Shown: positions 1 to 7,846 of the stretch, one piece after another | How positions within the stretch are numbered: the first letter of the stretch is position 1 | Layout: each line of letters opens with the position of its first letter | DNA from: Paenibacillus cellulosilyticus | GTDB taxonomy: Bacteria > Bacillota > Bacilli > Paenibacillales > Paenibacillaceae | NCBI RefSeq assembly: GCF_003182255.1 | Contig: NZ_QGTQ01000013.1 | Span: 1-64,000, forward strand | DNA: 64,000 nucleotides | Direction of reading: 5' to 3' | The notes under the pieces: generated by a model | Database searches by the model: none | Told to the model about the DNA's origin: nothing | What the model saw: the letters and a program-made list of their open reading frames with translations, nothing else | Position numbers and translations under genes: made by a program

Positions 1-389
1 CGGTGTTATCGGACGGTCTCGCCTTCTTCGAGCTACATTCATACCGTTCTTCAATCGTCTTCGCTCTGCAATAATGCCCTTTGATCTTTAACTGCTCTTC
101 GATCTTCAACAGTCCTTTGATCTTTAATCGCTCTTCGATCTCCAACATGTTCTTTGATCTTTAATCACTCTTCGATCTTTCCCTTATTATCTAGGTTTTC
201 AAAACCATTGCGAGTCTGTCCGATAACGTCTTTGTCTCTGTAATTCATTGATATACTTTCATCGTTTGTATCTCTGAATGTCGTTAATACACATGAACCC
301 GCGTCTCTCCGCGCCCCTCCTCCACGCACCTCCAACTACCTTCATACTATTTTACTATATAATTCCATACTGGAGAAATCATTATCTTA
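1..389. repeat. Intergenic tract with three tandem repeats inside an inverted repeat
   Basis: I see no gene here. Positions about 77-176 hold three degenerate copies of a 36-37 bp unit built from CTTTGATCTTTAA and CTCTTCGATCT blocks. An 18-bp inverted repeat with two mismatches flanks the array: GTTATCGGACGGTCTCGC at 5-22 and its near complement at 210-227. The tract lies just past the 3' end of the tyrosine recombinase gene. Arms with enclosed tandem repeats suggest a recombination or structural site, but this is inference. There are no spacers, so it is not a CRISPR array. Confidence 0.6.
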
Positions 390-1577
390 TCAATCACGCC
401 CTCGGCTTCTCTCTGTGTTATCCCCATCTAGTAACGTACTACCATCTTGATGAGCAGCTAAAGCACGGTCTAGCGGGCTTTGGATGCGGCGGACGTCGCG
501 GACGGTGACGTGGGTGTAGATTTGGGTTGTTTTGGGGCTGGCGTGGCCGAGCAGCTCTTGGATGTAGCGCAGGTCGGTGCCTTCTTCTAGTAGATGGGTG
601 GCAAAAGAATGCCTCAACGTATGCAAAGTTGCCGAGGATCTGAGACCCAACTGATCCCGTGTACGCTCGAACACGTGCTGCATCGTGCGCTCGGTCAGAT
701 GTTTGGTTGGTTCGGCTCCTGGGAAGAGCCAGTGGACCGGCTTTTCCCGCACCATGTAGACTTTAAGTATCTCGTAAGCAGCTCCCGATAGAACCGTGTA
801 GCGATCCTTGGCTCCTTTGGACTGTCGAATCTTGATTACTTTGCGTACTGGATCGATGTCCTGCGGCTTCAGTCGCACTGCCTCCCCGATTCGAAGGCCT
901 GCGGAGTAAACGAGCGACAACAAGGTCCTGTGCTTCAGATTAGTGACCGTCCCGATCAACCGGAGCACTTCATCAGTTGATAGTACGTTTGGCAGTTTGC
1001 GCTGACGACGGGGCCGCTCCCATTTGTTCGGAAAATCCTTTCTCCCCTCAACCTCGCACAGCCAGAAGCGCAGCGCACTTATCGCCTGATTCACGTAAGC
1101 ATGTGCTCTGCCCGCATCCATCAGCTTCAGCGTATAAGCTTTGATATGCTCATTATGAATGTCTTCCTCTCCTCCGCCATAGTCATTCAGGAAACGCTCG
1201 ATATGTCCACGATACGCTTTTCGCGTCCGCACGCCATATCCACGTCTTCGCATATGCTCGTCAACCTTTGTGATAATGCCTCGAATATCCCGCTCCACAT
1301 CATTTTTCAACATCCCTATCTCCATAAGCATCGCAAGCTGAGGAGTTCTGAACAGCAGATCGGGTGCAACTTCGCAGACAACAGATTTCCGCTTGCACAT
1401 TGTGATCAATGCCTCGCGACTCATCGCGCTTGTCGGTATTGACCAAGCCAGCAAGTCCGGATGCCATGCCCGCCCTGGCAGCCGACGAATTTCATCCAGC
1501 AATATCGATTTATGCGCATATTCAAAAGCTAACAAAATCCGCTCCGGCAGTTGCTCAGAACTGAAAACCTTCAACAT
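390..1577 (-). CDS. Tyrosine recombinase / integrase with extra N-terminal domain
   Basis: Site-specific recombinase of the XerC/XerD and integron-integrase type, which cuts and rejoins DNA through a tyrosine nucleophile. The C-terminal half has the full catalytic set: Arg in SAGLRIGEAVRL, Lys in SKGAKDR, HTLRHSFATH, LLGHAS, and Tyr in TTQIYTHV. A SAM-like core-binding domain (about residues 100-190) precedes it. The first 80 residues are additional and include an LPGRAWHPDLLAWSIP motif, reminiscent of HARP-type modules. The ATG at 1577 is preferred over an in-frame GTG at 1586 because AGAGGTG sits 7 nt upstream. Repeat tracts lie on both sides, which could mean mobility, but no cargo or att sites are defined. 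Confidence 0.9.
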   Translation of the reverse strand: MLKVFSSEQLPERILLAFEYAHKSILLDEIRRLPGRAWHPDLLAWSIPTSAMSREALITMCKRKSVVCEVAPDLLFRTPQLAMLMEIGMLKNDVERDIRGIITKVDEHMRRRGYGVRTRKAYRGHIERFLNDYGGGEEDIHNEHIKAYTLKLMDAGRAHAYVNQAISALRFWLCEVEGRKDFPNKWERPRRQRKLPNVLSTDEVLRLIGTVTNLKHRTLLSLVYSAGLRIGEAVRLKPQDIDPVRKVIKIRQSKGAKDRYTVLSGAAYEILKVYMVREKPVHWLFPGAEPTKHLTERTMQHVFERTRDQLGLRSSATLHTLRHSFATHLLEEGTDLRYIQELLGHASPKTTQIYTHVTVRDVRRIQSPLDRALAAHQDGSTLLDGDNTERSRGRD

Positions 1578-1629
1578 ATTGTGCACCTCTCATTCTCTTT
1601 TTTGTAATCTTCATCCTGTCAAAATGTAA

Positions 1630-1790
1630 TCCCCCAACGGGGCAAGCAACTCACACGCTCCCGAGTCCGTCACTCCACCAAACTTCCGGGGTCCAGGGAT
1701 AAAGGTTTCCGTAAGGAAACCACATCGGAAGCATAACCTTAAACCCATGGGGTCCTCCCTAGCAGGGAGGATTTAGATGGGTAGAACCCA
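1630..1790 (-). repeat. Family 1 dispersed multi-hairpin repeat, copy A
   Basis: Read on the minus strand, this copy starts with TTCTACCCATCTAAATCC, then the hairpin CCTCCCTGCTAGGGAGG and GACCCC, a divergent middle, TGGACCCCGGAAG, and a terminal GCCCCGTTGGGG hairpin. The same ordered blocks recur near 9.7, 26.2 and 63.8 kb. It lies upstream of the recombinase start. It contains no credible open reading frame. Confidence 0.8.
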
Positions 1791-1791
1791 A

Positions 1792-1824
1792 CAAAAAAGA
1801 GACCTCTCCCAAGAGAAGTCTCCG
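1792..1824 (-). terminator. Rho-independent terminator of the YneQ-like gene
   Basis: On the minus strand GGAGACTTCTC-TTGG-GAGAGGTCTC is followed by six T residues. It lies 30 bp past the stop of the small gene at 1854-2153. Confidence 0.75.
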
Positions 1825-1853
1825 ATGCTTTCGGACATATCCGCTGTATCCAC

Positions 1854-2153
1854 TTATAATCGAAACTTTTCCACCGTATCCTGTCTGCCCAACTGCTCCA
1901 GTATCACCCGCTGCCTTGGCCCGATCAGGTCAAAATGCGGGAACTGCTCCCGCCGATGAATGTACTTCGGATCGAGGCCGTGCGTGCGGCACCAGTCCGC
2001 TAGTCGATCCAGGTCGATACATCCAACCTTCGTAATCGTCCGATTGTCTGGAAAACGTTCATCGTACCAGTAATGGGTCAGCAGAGCGATTTCGCCGCGC
2101 AGCACACGCTTTTTCCACTCCTGCAGCTCCTGTCTGCTTACGCCGAATGCCAT
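1854..2153 (-). CDS. Small conserved YneQ-like protein of unknown function
   Basis: A 99-residue soluble protein without signal peptide or membrane segment. It is rich in aromatic and charged residues (EIALLTHYWYDERFPD, KVGCIDLDRLADWC, FPHFDLIG). These motifs match my memory of the short Bacillales family typified by B. subtilis YneQ, whose function is not known to me. The ATG has AAGGTGA upstream with normal spacing. The gene is single and has its own terminator. Confidence 0.75.
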   Translation of the reverse strand: MAFGVSRQELQEWKKRVLRGEIALLTHYWYDERFPDNRTITKVGCIDLDRLADWCRTHGLDPKYIHRREQFPHFDLIGPRQRVILEQLGRQDTVEKFRL

Positions 2154-2360
2154 GCCGTAATCACCTTCATTTTATCTAGACTATTAATGAAGCCACTAAT
2201 CCGTTGTCTATCTGTGTTGGGCAATAGTATAGCATAGGCATCTTCGAAAGCAAACCCGATCATCCAGACTAGGAAAGGTGCACCAAAACGCGGTTACTGG
2301 TATACTGGATAGGATTAAGACGGTTATTGACAACCGTAACAAAGAGGAGTTTTTACGACA

Positions 2361-4211
2361 ATGGCAACTACGTTCGCAACACTTGGCGTCTCGCAAGAGC
2401 TGACGAGTGTTCTCACATCATATGGGATTACGGTGCCTACGCCGGTTCAGACGAAAGCAATCCCGCTCGCGCTCAAAGGCGTGGACGTGATCGTACAAGC
2501 GCAGACCGGTACGGGCAAAACATTTGCGTTCGCGCTTCCGCTGCTTTCCCGCATCGACACGAGCAAGAACCAAACGCAAGCACTTGTGCTCACGCCAACG
2601 CGTGAGCTGGCGCTGCAGATTACAGCAGAGATGGCGAAGCTCGCCCCTGCTGCAGGTGCAAGCGTCCTCGCTGCCTACGGCGGGCAGGACGTGGAATCCC
2701 AAATCCGCAAGCTGGCTAACCGCCAGCCGCATATTATTGTAGCAACGCCTGGACGTCTGCTCGATCACCTGCGCCGTGAGACGGTATCGCTAGGCAAAGT
2801 CCGCATGCTCGTCCTCGACGAAGCGGATCAAATGCTGCACATGGGCTTCCTTACGGATGTTGAATCGATCATCTCGCAGATGCCTAGACAGAATCGTCAG
2901 ACGATGCTGTTCTCCGCGACGATACCAGACCAGATCCGCAGGCTTGGTTCTGAATATATGAACAACCCGGAGGATGTACGCATCACGCCGGAACGTGTAA
3001 CGGTTGATACGATCAAGCAGATCGCGATTGAGACGACGGATCGCCGCAAGGAAGATACGCTCATCGAGCTGATCGGACGCTACCGTCCGTACCTCGCGGT
3101 CGTATTCTGCCGGACGAAGGTTCGTGCAAAGAAGCTGAACGAAGCGCTGCAAGAACGTGGCATCGAGAGTGATGAATTGCATGGTGACCTGTCGCAGGCG
3201 AAGCGCGAGCAGGTTATGAAACGGTTCCGCGATGCTCGCCTCCAAGTCCTCGTTGCGACAGACGTTGCTGCGCGCGGTCTCGACGTCGAGGGCGTCACGC
3301 ACGTATTCAACTACGATCTGCCGATGGATGCGGAATCGTATGTTCACCGTATTGGCCGGACGGGCCGTGCCGGCAACAACGGCATGTCCGTTACGCTTAT
3401 GACGTCACGCGATGCAGCAGCTGTAGCTCACATCGAGCGCGCGCTCAACACAAGAATTGAACGCCGTGACGATTCGGCTGTTGCACGCGGCGATCTGCCG
3501 ATTCGCGTTAAGCCCGACAAGCAAGGCCGCCGAGCTCAGGAAGAACGAGAATCGGCAAGCCGCGGCGGTCAATCCGGCGGTCCACGCGGCAGAGGCAGAG
3601 CGAACGGTGCAGACCAACGCTCCGGCGGTGCTGGCGGTCGTGGCGGTGCTGGCGGTCGTGGCGGCGCAGCAGGACGCGGCGAATCCGCGCCAGGTCGCGG
3701 TGGTCGTGGCGAATCCGCTAATGGCCGCGGTCGCGGCGCAGCGAAAGCCGGCTCTTGGAGCGCAGTACCCGCTAGTGGACGCGGCGGCGCTTCGCGCTCC
3801 GGCGGCTCAGCAGCTGGCGGCAAGCGCGGCTTCGACGCCGAGGCTTGGAACGAACCATCACCGACACTGGGCCGTGGCGGCTCCGCTCCGCGCGGCGGCA
3901 ATGCGCCTGCAGGACGCGGTGGCGGTTCATCCGCACCACGCAGTGGTTCATACGCAGGTGGCAGTGTTCTTTCGAATAAGCGCGGTGCTGATGCGAATGC
4001 GAATCCATGGGAATCCGCTCCAGCGAGCGGCCGTGGCGGAGCAGGCGCAGCAGGCGGCAGGCGCGGCAATTCAGAGGGACGCGGCGGCAATGCCGGCGGT
4101 CGTGGACGTTCCGACGCACCACGCGGTGGCGGCGGTGGCCGCGGTCGTTCTGAAGGCGGCGGTCGCAGCGGCGGCCGATCCAATAACGGAGGCGGACGGC
4201 GCGGACGGTAA
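2361..4211 (+). CDS. DEAD-box RNA helicase with long RGG/Gly-Ala tail
   Basis: ATP-dependent RNA helicase that probably remodels rRNA or mRNA. Motifs in order: Q motif around PTPVQ (residue 26-30), Walker A AQTGTGKT (47-54), DEAD (153-156), SAT (185-187), [10 protein letters not shown] (329-338). After about residue 390 come some 220 residues of low complexity dominated by RGG, GGRG, AGRG and SGG, probably a disordered RNA-binding tail. Such tails are known in some helicases, but this one is much longer than usual. AAAGAGGAG precedes the ATG. A second DEAD-box gene with a shorter RGG tail lies at 30.5-32.1 kb. Strong terminator downstream. Confidence 0.95.
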   Translation: MATTFATLGVSQELTSVLTSYGITVPTPVQTKAIPLALKGVDVIVQAQTGTGKTFAFALPLLSRIDTSKNQTQALVLTPTRELALQITAEMAKLAPAAGASVLAAYGGQDVESQIRKLANRQPHIIVATPGRLLDHLRRETVSLGKVRMLVLDEADQMLHMGFLTDVESIISQMPRQNRQTMLFSATIPDQIRRLGSEYMNNPEDVRITPERVTVDTIKQIAIETTDRRKEDTLIELIGRYRPYLAVVFCRTKVRAKKLNEALQERGIESDELHGDLSQAKREQVMKRFRDARLQVLVATDVAARGLDVEGVTHVFNYDLPMDAESYVHRIGRTGRAGNNGMSVTLMTSRDAAAVAHIERALNTRIERRDDSAVARGDLPIRVKPDKQGRRAQEERESASRGGQSGGPRGRGRANGADQRSGGAGGRGGAGGRGGAAGRGESAPGRGGRGESANGRGRGAAKAGSWSAVPASGRGGASRSGGSAAGGKRGFDAEAWNEPSPTLGRGGSAPRGGNAPAGRGGGSSAPRSGSYAGGSVLSNKRGADANANPWESAPASGRGGAGAAGGRRGNSEGRGGNAGGRGRSDAPRGGGGGRGRSEGGGRSGGRSNNGGGRRGR

Positions 4212-4234
4212 TCGCCGGCTCCTGCCTTTCGTAT

Positions 4235-4283
4235 AGCAGAACGCCAAGGCCCGATCGCGGATGCCTTGGCTTCTTCTGCTTTT
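4235..4283 (+). terminator. Terminator after the DEAD-box helicase gene
   Basis: Stem AGCAGAA...TTCTGCT enclosing GCCAAGGC/GCCTTGGC, followed by TTTT on the plus strand. Confidence 0.8.
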
Positions 4284-4339
4284 GACCCTTATTCCATCAT
4301 AATCGAACTTGTTCCAATACATCGAAGGAGTGCGTTACG

Positions 4340-5779
4340 TTGTCCGATACATCCGAACTACAATCCAACATTACGCTGCCAGATACTTACGTCCATCAGA
4401 TGCGGGAGCTGCTCGGCGAGAAGGAAGCTGACGAGTTTCTCACCAGCTTCCACGCGCCGCGCGCATACGGCCTGCGTCTGAATCCGTTGAAACTGAGCAG
4501 CAGCGCAGATCAACCAGCCATTCAACATCTACAACAACAGTTCACGCTTCGGCCGATCCCTTGGTGCGAGACCGGCTACTACTATGATGAAGCGACACGT
4601 CCCGGCAAGCATCCTTACCATGCCGCAGGCATCTATTATATCCAGGAGCCTTCCGCTATGTCGGCTGCTCAGGCACTCGATCCACAGCCAGGCGAGACGA
4701 TCCTTGATCTTGCAGCAGCACCCGGCGGCAAAACCACACAAATCGCCGGCCGTATGCAAGGCGAAGGCCTCCTGATCACCAATGAGATTCATCCAGCCCG
4801 TGCCCGCATCCTTAGCGAAAATGTCGAGCGCTGCGGCATTCGTAATGCCGTCGTCACCTGCGCATCGCCGGATGTGTTAACCGCACGTTTCCCGCTATTT
4901 TTCGATCGCATCATGCTTGATGCACCTTGCTCTGGCGAGGGGATGTTCCGCAAGGATCCTGATGCCATCGGCGAGTGGTCGCCGGATCATGTGCAAATGT
5001 GCGCGGATCGCCAGGCCGACATTCTCGAGCACGCGGCGATGATGCTGAAGCCCGGCGGGCGTCTCGTTTATTCAACCTGTACGTTCAATCGCTCGGAAAA
5101 TGAAGACGCAATGGCAGCCTTCATCGCCGCACATCCCGAGTTCAGGTTAGAAATATCGGAACGGCTGTGGCCGCATCAATGCGAAGGCGAGGGGCATTTT
5201 GTAGCCGTGCTGACGAAGGATGCATCAATGGGTTACACCACCTTCGTCCCGATTGATCAAGCACGAAGCAGGGACAATCGAAACGCGCCACAGCGCAGCA
5301 AAGGCAAAACCAAACCCGGCAACAGCAGCTCGCTTGCTGTCGACATGGAATTGTTCAATGCATTCGCCGAAGAAGCATTGCCCGGCTTCAAGCTTGGTCC
5401 TGGTGAACCCGTTCGTTTCGGCGATGCGCTCTACTGGCTGCCTCACGACAAGGAAGGCCGATTCAACGCGTCTCTCATTGAAGGGCTAAAGGTCGTGCGG
5501 CCCGGCCTCCAGCTCGGTGAGCTCAAGACTAAGCGGATCGAGCCCGCTCATGCCCTTGCGCTCGCCGTTCGGGCTGAAGAGGCAGCTCGTATCGCCAGCT
5601 TCGAAGCGGATTCGCCTGAGACGGCAGCTTACCTTCGCGGCGAAGCCTTAACCGACATGAGCGGCAATCTTTCTGGCTGGACGATCGTCGCAACAGACAA
5701 CTTCCCACTCGGCTGGGCCAAGGCAAGCGGCGGTCAGCTCAAGAACCATTTGCCTAAGGGCCTTCGCCGCCTGACATAA
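4340..5779 (+). CDS. RsmF-like 16S rRNA cytosine-C5 methyltransferase (RsmB/NOP family), paralogue 1
   Basis: SAM-dependent RNA m5C methyltransferase. Visible motifs: SAM-binding LAAAPGGKTTQIA, motif IV DAPCSGEGMFRKD with the release cysteine, and motif VI YSTCTFNRSENED with the nucleophilic cysteine. The C-terminal part resembles the RsmF/YebU RNA-binding region and ends GWAKASGGQLKNHLPKGLR. The start is TTG, with GAAGGAG 9 nt upstream. A diverged paralogue is at 7847-9577 on the other strand. Target base not determinable from sequence; 16S position 1407 is the E. coli RsmF site. Confidence 0.9.
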   Translation: MSDTSELQSNITLPDTYVHQMRELLGEKEADEFLTSFHAPRAYGLRLNPLKLSSSADQPAIQHLQQQFTLRPIPWCETGYYYDEATRPGKHPYHAAGIYYIQEPSAMSAAQALDPQPGETILDLAAAPGGKTTQIAGRMQGEGLLITNEIHPARARILSENVERCGIRNAVVTCASPDVLTARFPLFFDRIMLDAPCSGEGMFRKDPDAIGEWSPDHVQMCADRQADILEHAAMMLKPGGRLVYSTCTFNRSENEDAMAAFIAAHPEFRLEISERLWPHQCEGEGHFVAVLTKDASMGYTTFVPIDQARSRDNRNAPQRSKGKTKPGNSSSLAVDMELFNAFAEEALPGFKLGPGEPVRFGDALYWLPHDKEGRFNASLIEGLKVVRPGLQLGELKTKRIEPAHALALAVRAEEAARIASFEADSPETAAYLRGEALTDMSGNLSGWTIVATDNFPLGWAKASGGQLKNHLPKGLRRLT

Positions 5780-5810
5780 TCATTGACGCATGTCCTAACC
5801 AACTGCCACA

Positions 5811-5838
5811 GCATCGGATAGCCGTCTCCGATGCTGCC
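5811..5838. other. Hairpin downstream of the RsmF-like gene
   Basis: CAGCATCGGA and TCCGATGCTG form a 10-bp stem with a short loop. There is no T-run, so it may be a weak terminator or an mRNA 3' stabiliser. The rest of 5780-6047 shows no gene. Confidence 0.45.
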
Positions 5839-6047
5839 GTCATGCACGGATGAACGTCCTTCATGTATCTGGCGCTTCGACTAGGTTCATCCCTTAGGTT
5901 TATGCCCAATCTTGCGGGATACAGGGCAAATGTCCAAACGTTACGGGCTGATCGACATATGATACTGTATACCGAGCAACGAGGAAGACGAAACAACAGA
6001 CAAAGCAGCCTCGGGTGCCGGAATTTCGAGTCAGGGAGGAATATCGC

Positions 6048-6146
6048 ATGTCCGGTGTATACGGCGGTGGAGGTTTCACGACGGCAGGTGTCATCCTGGT
6101 TCTGTTCATTCTGCTGGTAATTGTTACTCGCGGAATCTTGTACTAA
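6048..6146 (+). CDS. YjcZ-type glycine-rich micropeptide, 32 aa
   Basis: A short ORF beginning MSGVYGGGGFTTAG, then one hydrophobic segment (VILVLFILLVIV) and a short charged end. The Gly-rich head plus single transmembrane helix is the hallmark of the YjcZ/YjcZ_2 family of sporulation-associated micropeptides of Bacilli. AGGGAGGA precedes the ATG by 7 nt and a strong terminator follows, so the gene is monocistronic. Function of the family is poorly known. Confidence 0.85.
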   Translation: MSGVYGGGGFTTAGVILVLFILLVIVTRGILY

Positions 6147-6174
6147 TCACCTGAGCATTGCGACACCAATACAG

Positions 6175-6209
6175 AAAACGCCAAGCAGCTTAGCTGCTTG
6201 GCGTTTTTT
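6175..6209. terminator. Bidirectional terminator between yjcZ-like gene and HAD gene
   Basis: AACGCCAAGCAGC and its complement GCTGCTTGGCGTT form a 13-bp stem with T-runs on both strands. It serves the convergent genes on either side. Confidence 0.9.
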
Positions 6210-6223
6210 CCGTTCTAATCACC

Positions 6224-7036
6224 CTATACGTTTAACACGAACTTGTTCAGCGCGTGCATCACGCCGTCCTCTGCATTCGAGAGCGTCTGCTCGTCGGCTG
6301 CTTCCTTCACCTCTTCAGGCGAATTATCCATCGCAACGCCCAATCCTGCGAAATGCAGCATGCCGATGTCATTATAGTAGTTGCCGATCGCCATGACGCG
6401 CTCGCGCGGAATGTTTTGCTGCTTCGCATACTGCTCCAGCGCACTGCCTTTGTTAGCCGCAGGATGCTGAATATCGATGAAGTATTCCCCGCTCCGGATA
6501 ATTTGCAGCTCCGTATCCCAATTGCGCCATTCGGCCTCGACCTTATCGAGCGTCTTGGGATCCGCGAATACCGTCATTTTGACCAGACCCGTTGGGATCT
6601 GATCCTTCGCAATGACGATTGGCACGATGCCGTACTTCGCATACATGTCGAGTCCCTCTTGATCAATCTGGTTGAACAGATACAGATCGAACGCCGTATT
6701 CAGGTCAAAATGGATTCCCTGCTCCCAGCAGTAGTTCATATAGCGAGTAGCCTGCTCCACTGTGAATTCATACTGATGGACAATGCGCTTGTCGTCGGCA
6801 TCAATCGTAGCTGCGCCATTATGCGTAATAACGATCCCTTGCAGGCCAAGCTTGTCCATAATTTGAAAAGCACCGCCAGGACCTCGGCCCGTACATACCA
6901 TAATCTCAGCACCGCGCAGGCCAGCCGCGCGTACCGCCTCGCGAGTGCCTTCCGTCAGCTCATGATCGTCCGTTAACAGCGTACCGTCTACATCCAATGC
7001 AATCAACTCGAATGGCAGCACTTCTCTTGTCACCAT
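6224..7036 (-). CDS. Cof-type HAD-superfamily sugar-phosphate phosphatase
   Basis: Haloacid-dehalogenase hydrolase of the Cof/YidA (IIB) type: N-terminal nucleophile motif DVDGTLLTDD, then a C2 cap domain, and C-terminal KGSALEQYA and MAIGNYYNDIGML supplying the Lys and Asp that bind Mg. Length of 270 residues is typical. Substrate unknown. The ATG at 7036 (MVTREV) is preferred over an in-frame GTG at 7075 because GGAGAG lies 8 nt upstream and this avoids overlap with the preceding gene. It is last in a three-gene operon with the pseudouridine synthase and RsmF-like paralogue 2. Confidence 0.9.
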   Translation of the reverse strand: MVTREVLPFELIALDVDGTLLTDDHELTEGTREAVRAAGLRGAEIMVCTGRGPGGAFQIMDKLGLQGIVITHNGAATIDADDKRIVHQYEFTVEQATRYMNYCWEQGIHFDLNTAFDLYLFNQIDQEGLDMYAKYGIVPIVIAKDQIPTGLVKMTVFADPKTLDKVEAEWRNWDTELQIIRSGEYFIDIQHPAANKGSALEQYAKQQNIPRERVMAIGNYYNDIGMLHFAGLGVAMDNSPEEVKEAADEQTLSNAEDGVMHALNKFVLNV

Positions 7037-7061
7037 ATTTCTCACTCTCCGCTCTTTGTTA

Positions 7062-7844
7062 TTATGGTCGGTCACTATTCTTATGCGATCGCAGCAGCTC
7101 GACCTCTTCCTCGGTCAGCTCTCGATACGTACCAATAGGAAGCGTTTCGTCCAACACAAGCGGCCCCATCGATACCCGTTTCAAATAAACAACCTGCTTG
7201 CCAACCGCTTGGAACATCCGCTTGATCTGATGAAATTTGCCTTCATGGATCGTAATTGTAATCCAGCACTCATACATCTCGCCATGCAACTCGGCCGAGT
7301 CGACAACAAGCTGAGCGGGCAGCGTCACATAGCCGTCATCCAGCTCAACGCCCTCCTCGAACAACTTCTTATCATTGAGGCTCACCGGCTGGCTGCCATG
7401 AATCTTCGCGATATAAGTTTTGGGTACATGCTTTTTCGGCGACAACAGATCATGCGCGAGTTGACCATCATTCGTCAGCACCAGCAGTCCTTCTGTATCT
7501 TTATCCAATCGCCCTACAGGAAAAGGCGCCAGCACCCGATCATCCGGCTCCAGCAAGTCGATCACCGTCTCATCGCGCGTATCTTCCGTTGCCGAGACGA
7601 CGCCCGGCGGCTTGTGCATCATGATATAGATAACGTCACGGTACACAACCGTTTCACCTGCATAAGCAACCTGCTGCTCGTTGGGCTGAATTTGCATGCC
7701 GCTGTCCTTGACGATTTTACCATCGACCGTGACGAGTCCCTGCTTCACTGCCCGCTTGATCTCGCTGCGCGTACCATAGCCCATATTCGACAGCAGCTTG
7801 TCCAGCCGAAGCCTTGCCCCTGCCGCTTTATCCTTTTTCGCCAT
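7062..7844 (-). CDS. RsuA-family 16S rRNA pseudouridine synthase
   Basis: Isomerises a specific uridine in rRNA to pseudouridine. The N-terminal S4 RNA-binding domain (RLDKLLSNMGYGTRSEIKR...) is followed by the catalytic GRLDKDTEGLLVLTNDG, whose Asp is the RsuA/RluB family nucleophile. Start at ATG 7844, two nt after the stop of the upstream methyltransferase, giving 260 residues. A longer reading to 7910 would run into that gene. Tight spacing implies translational coupling in an rRNA-modification operon. The exact target (516-type or other) cannot be told. Confidence 0.9.
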   Translation of the reverse strand: MAKKDKAAGARLRLDKLLSNMGYGTRSEIKRAVKQGLVTVDGKIVKDSGMQIQPNEQQVAYAGETVVYRDVIYIMMHKPPGVVSATEDTRDETVIDLLEPDDRVLAPFPVGRLDKDTEGLLVLTNDGQLAHDLLSPKKHVPKTYIAKIHGSQPVSLNDKKLFEEGVELDDGYVTLPAQLVVDSAELHGEMYECWITITIHEGKFHQIKRMFQAVGKQVVYLKRVSMGPLVLDETLPIGTYRELTEEEVELLRSHKNSDRP

Positions 7845-7846
7845 CG

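Noticed and set aside
77-176. Possible CRISPR array
   Set aside because: Only three degenerate copies adjoin directly, with no unique spacers and no cas genes.
3457-4236. Long open frames on both strands over the helicase tail
   Set aside because: GC-rich GGC/CGT/GCA repeats leave all frames open. The Ala/Val- and Pro/Arg-rich products are compositional shadows of the RGG tail.
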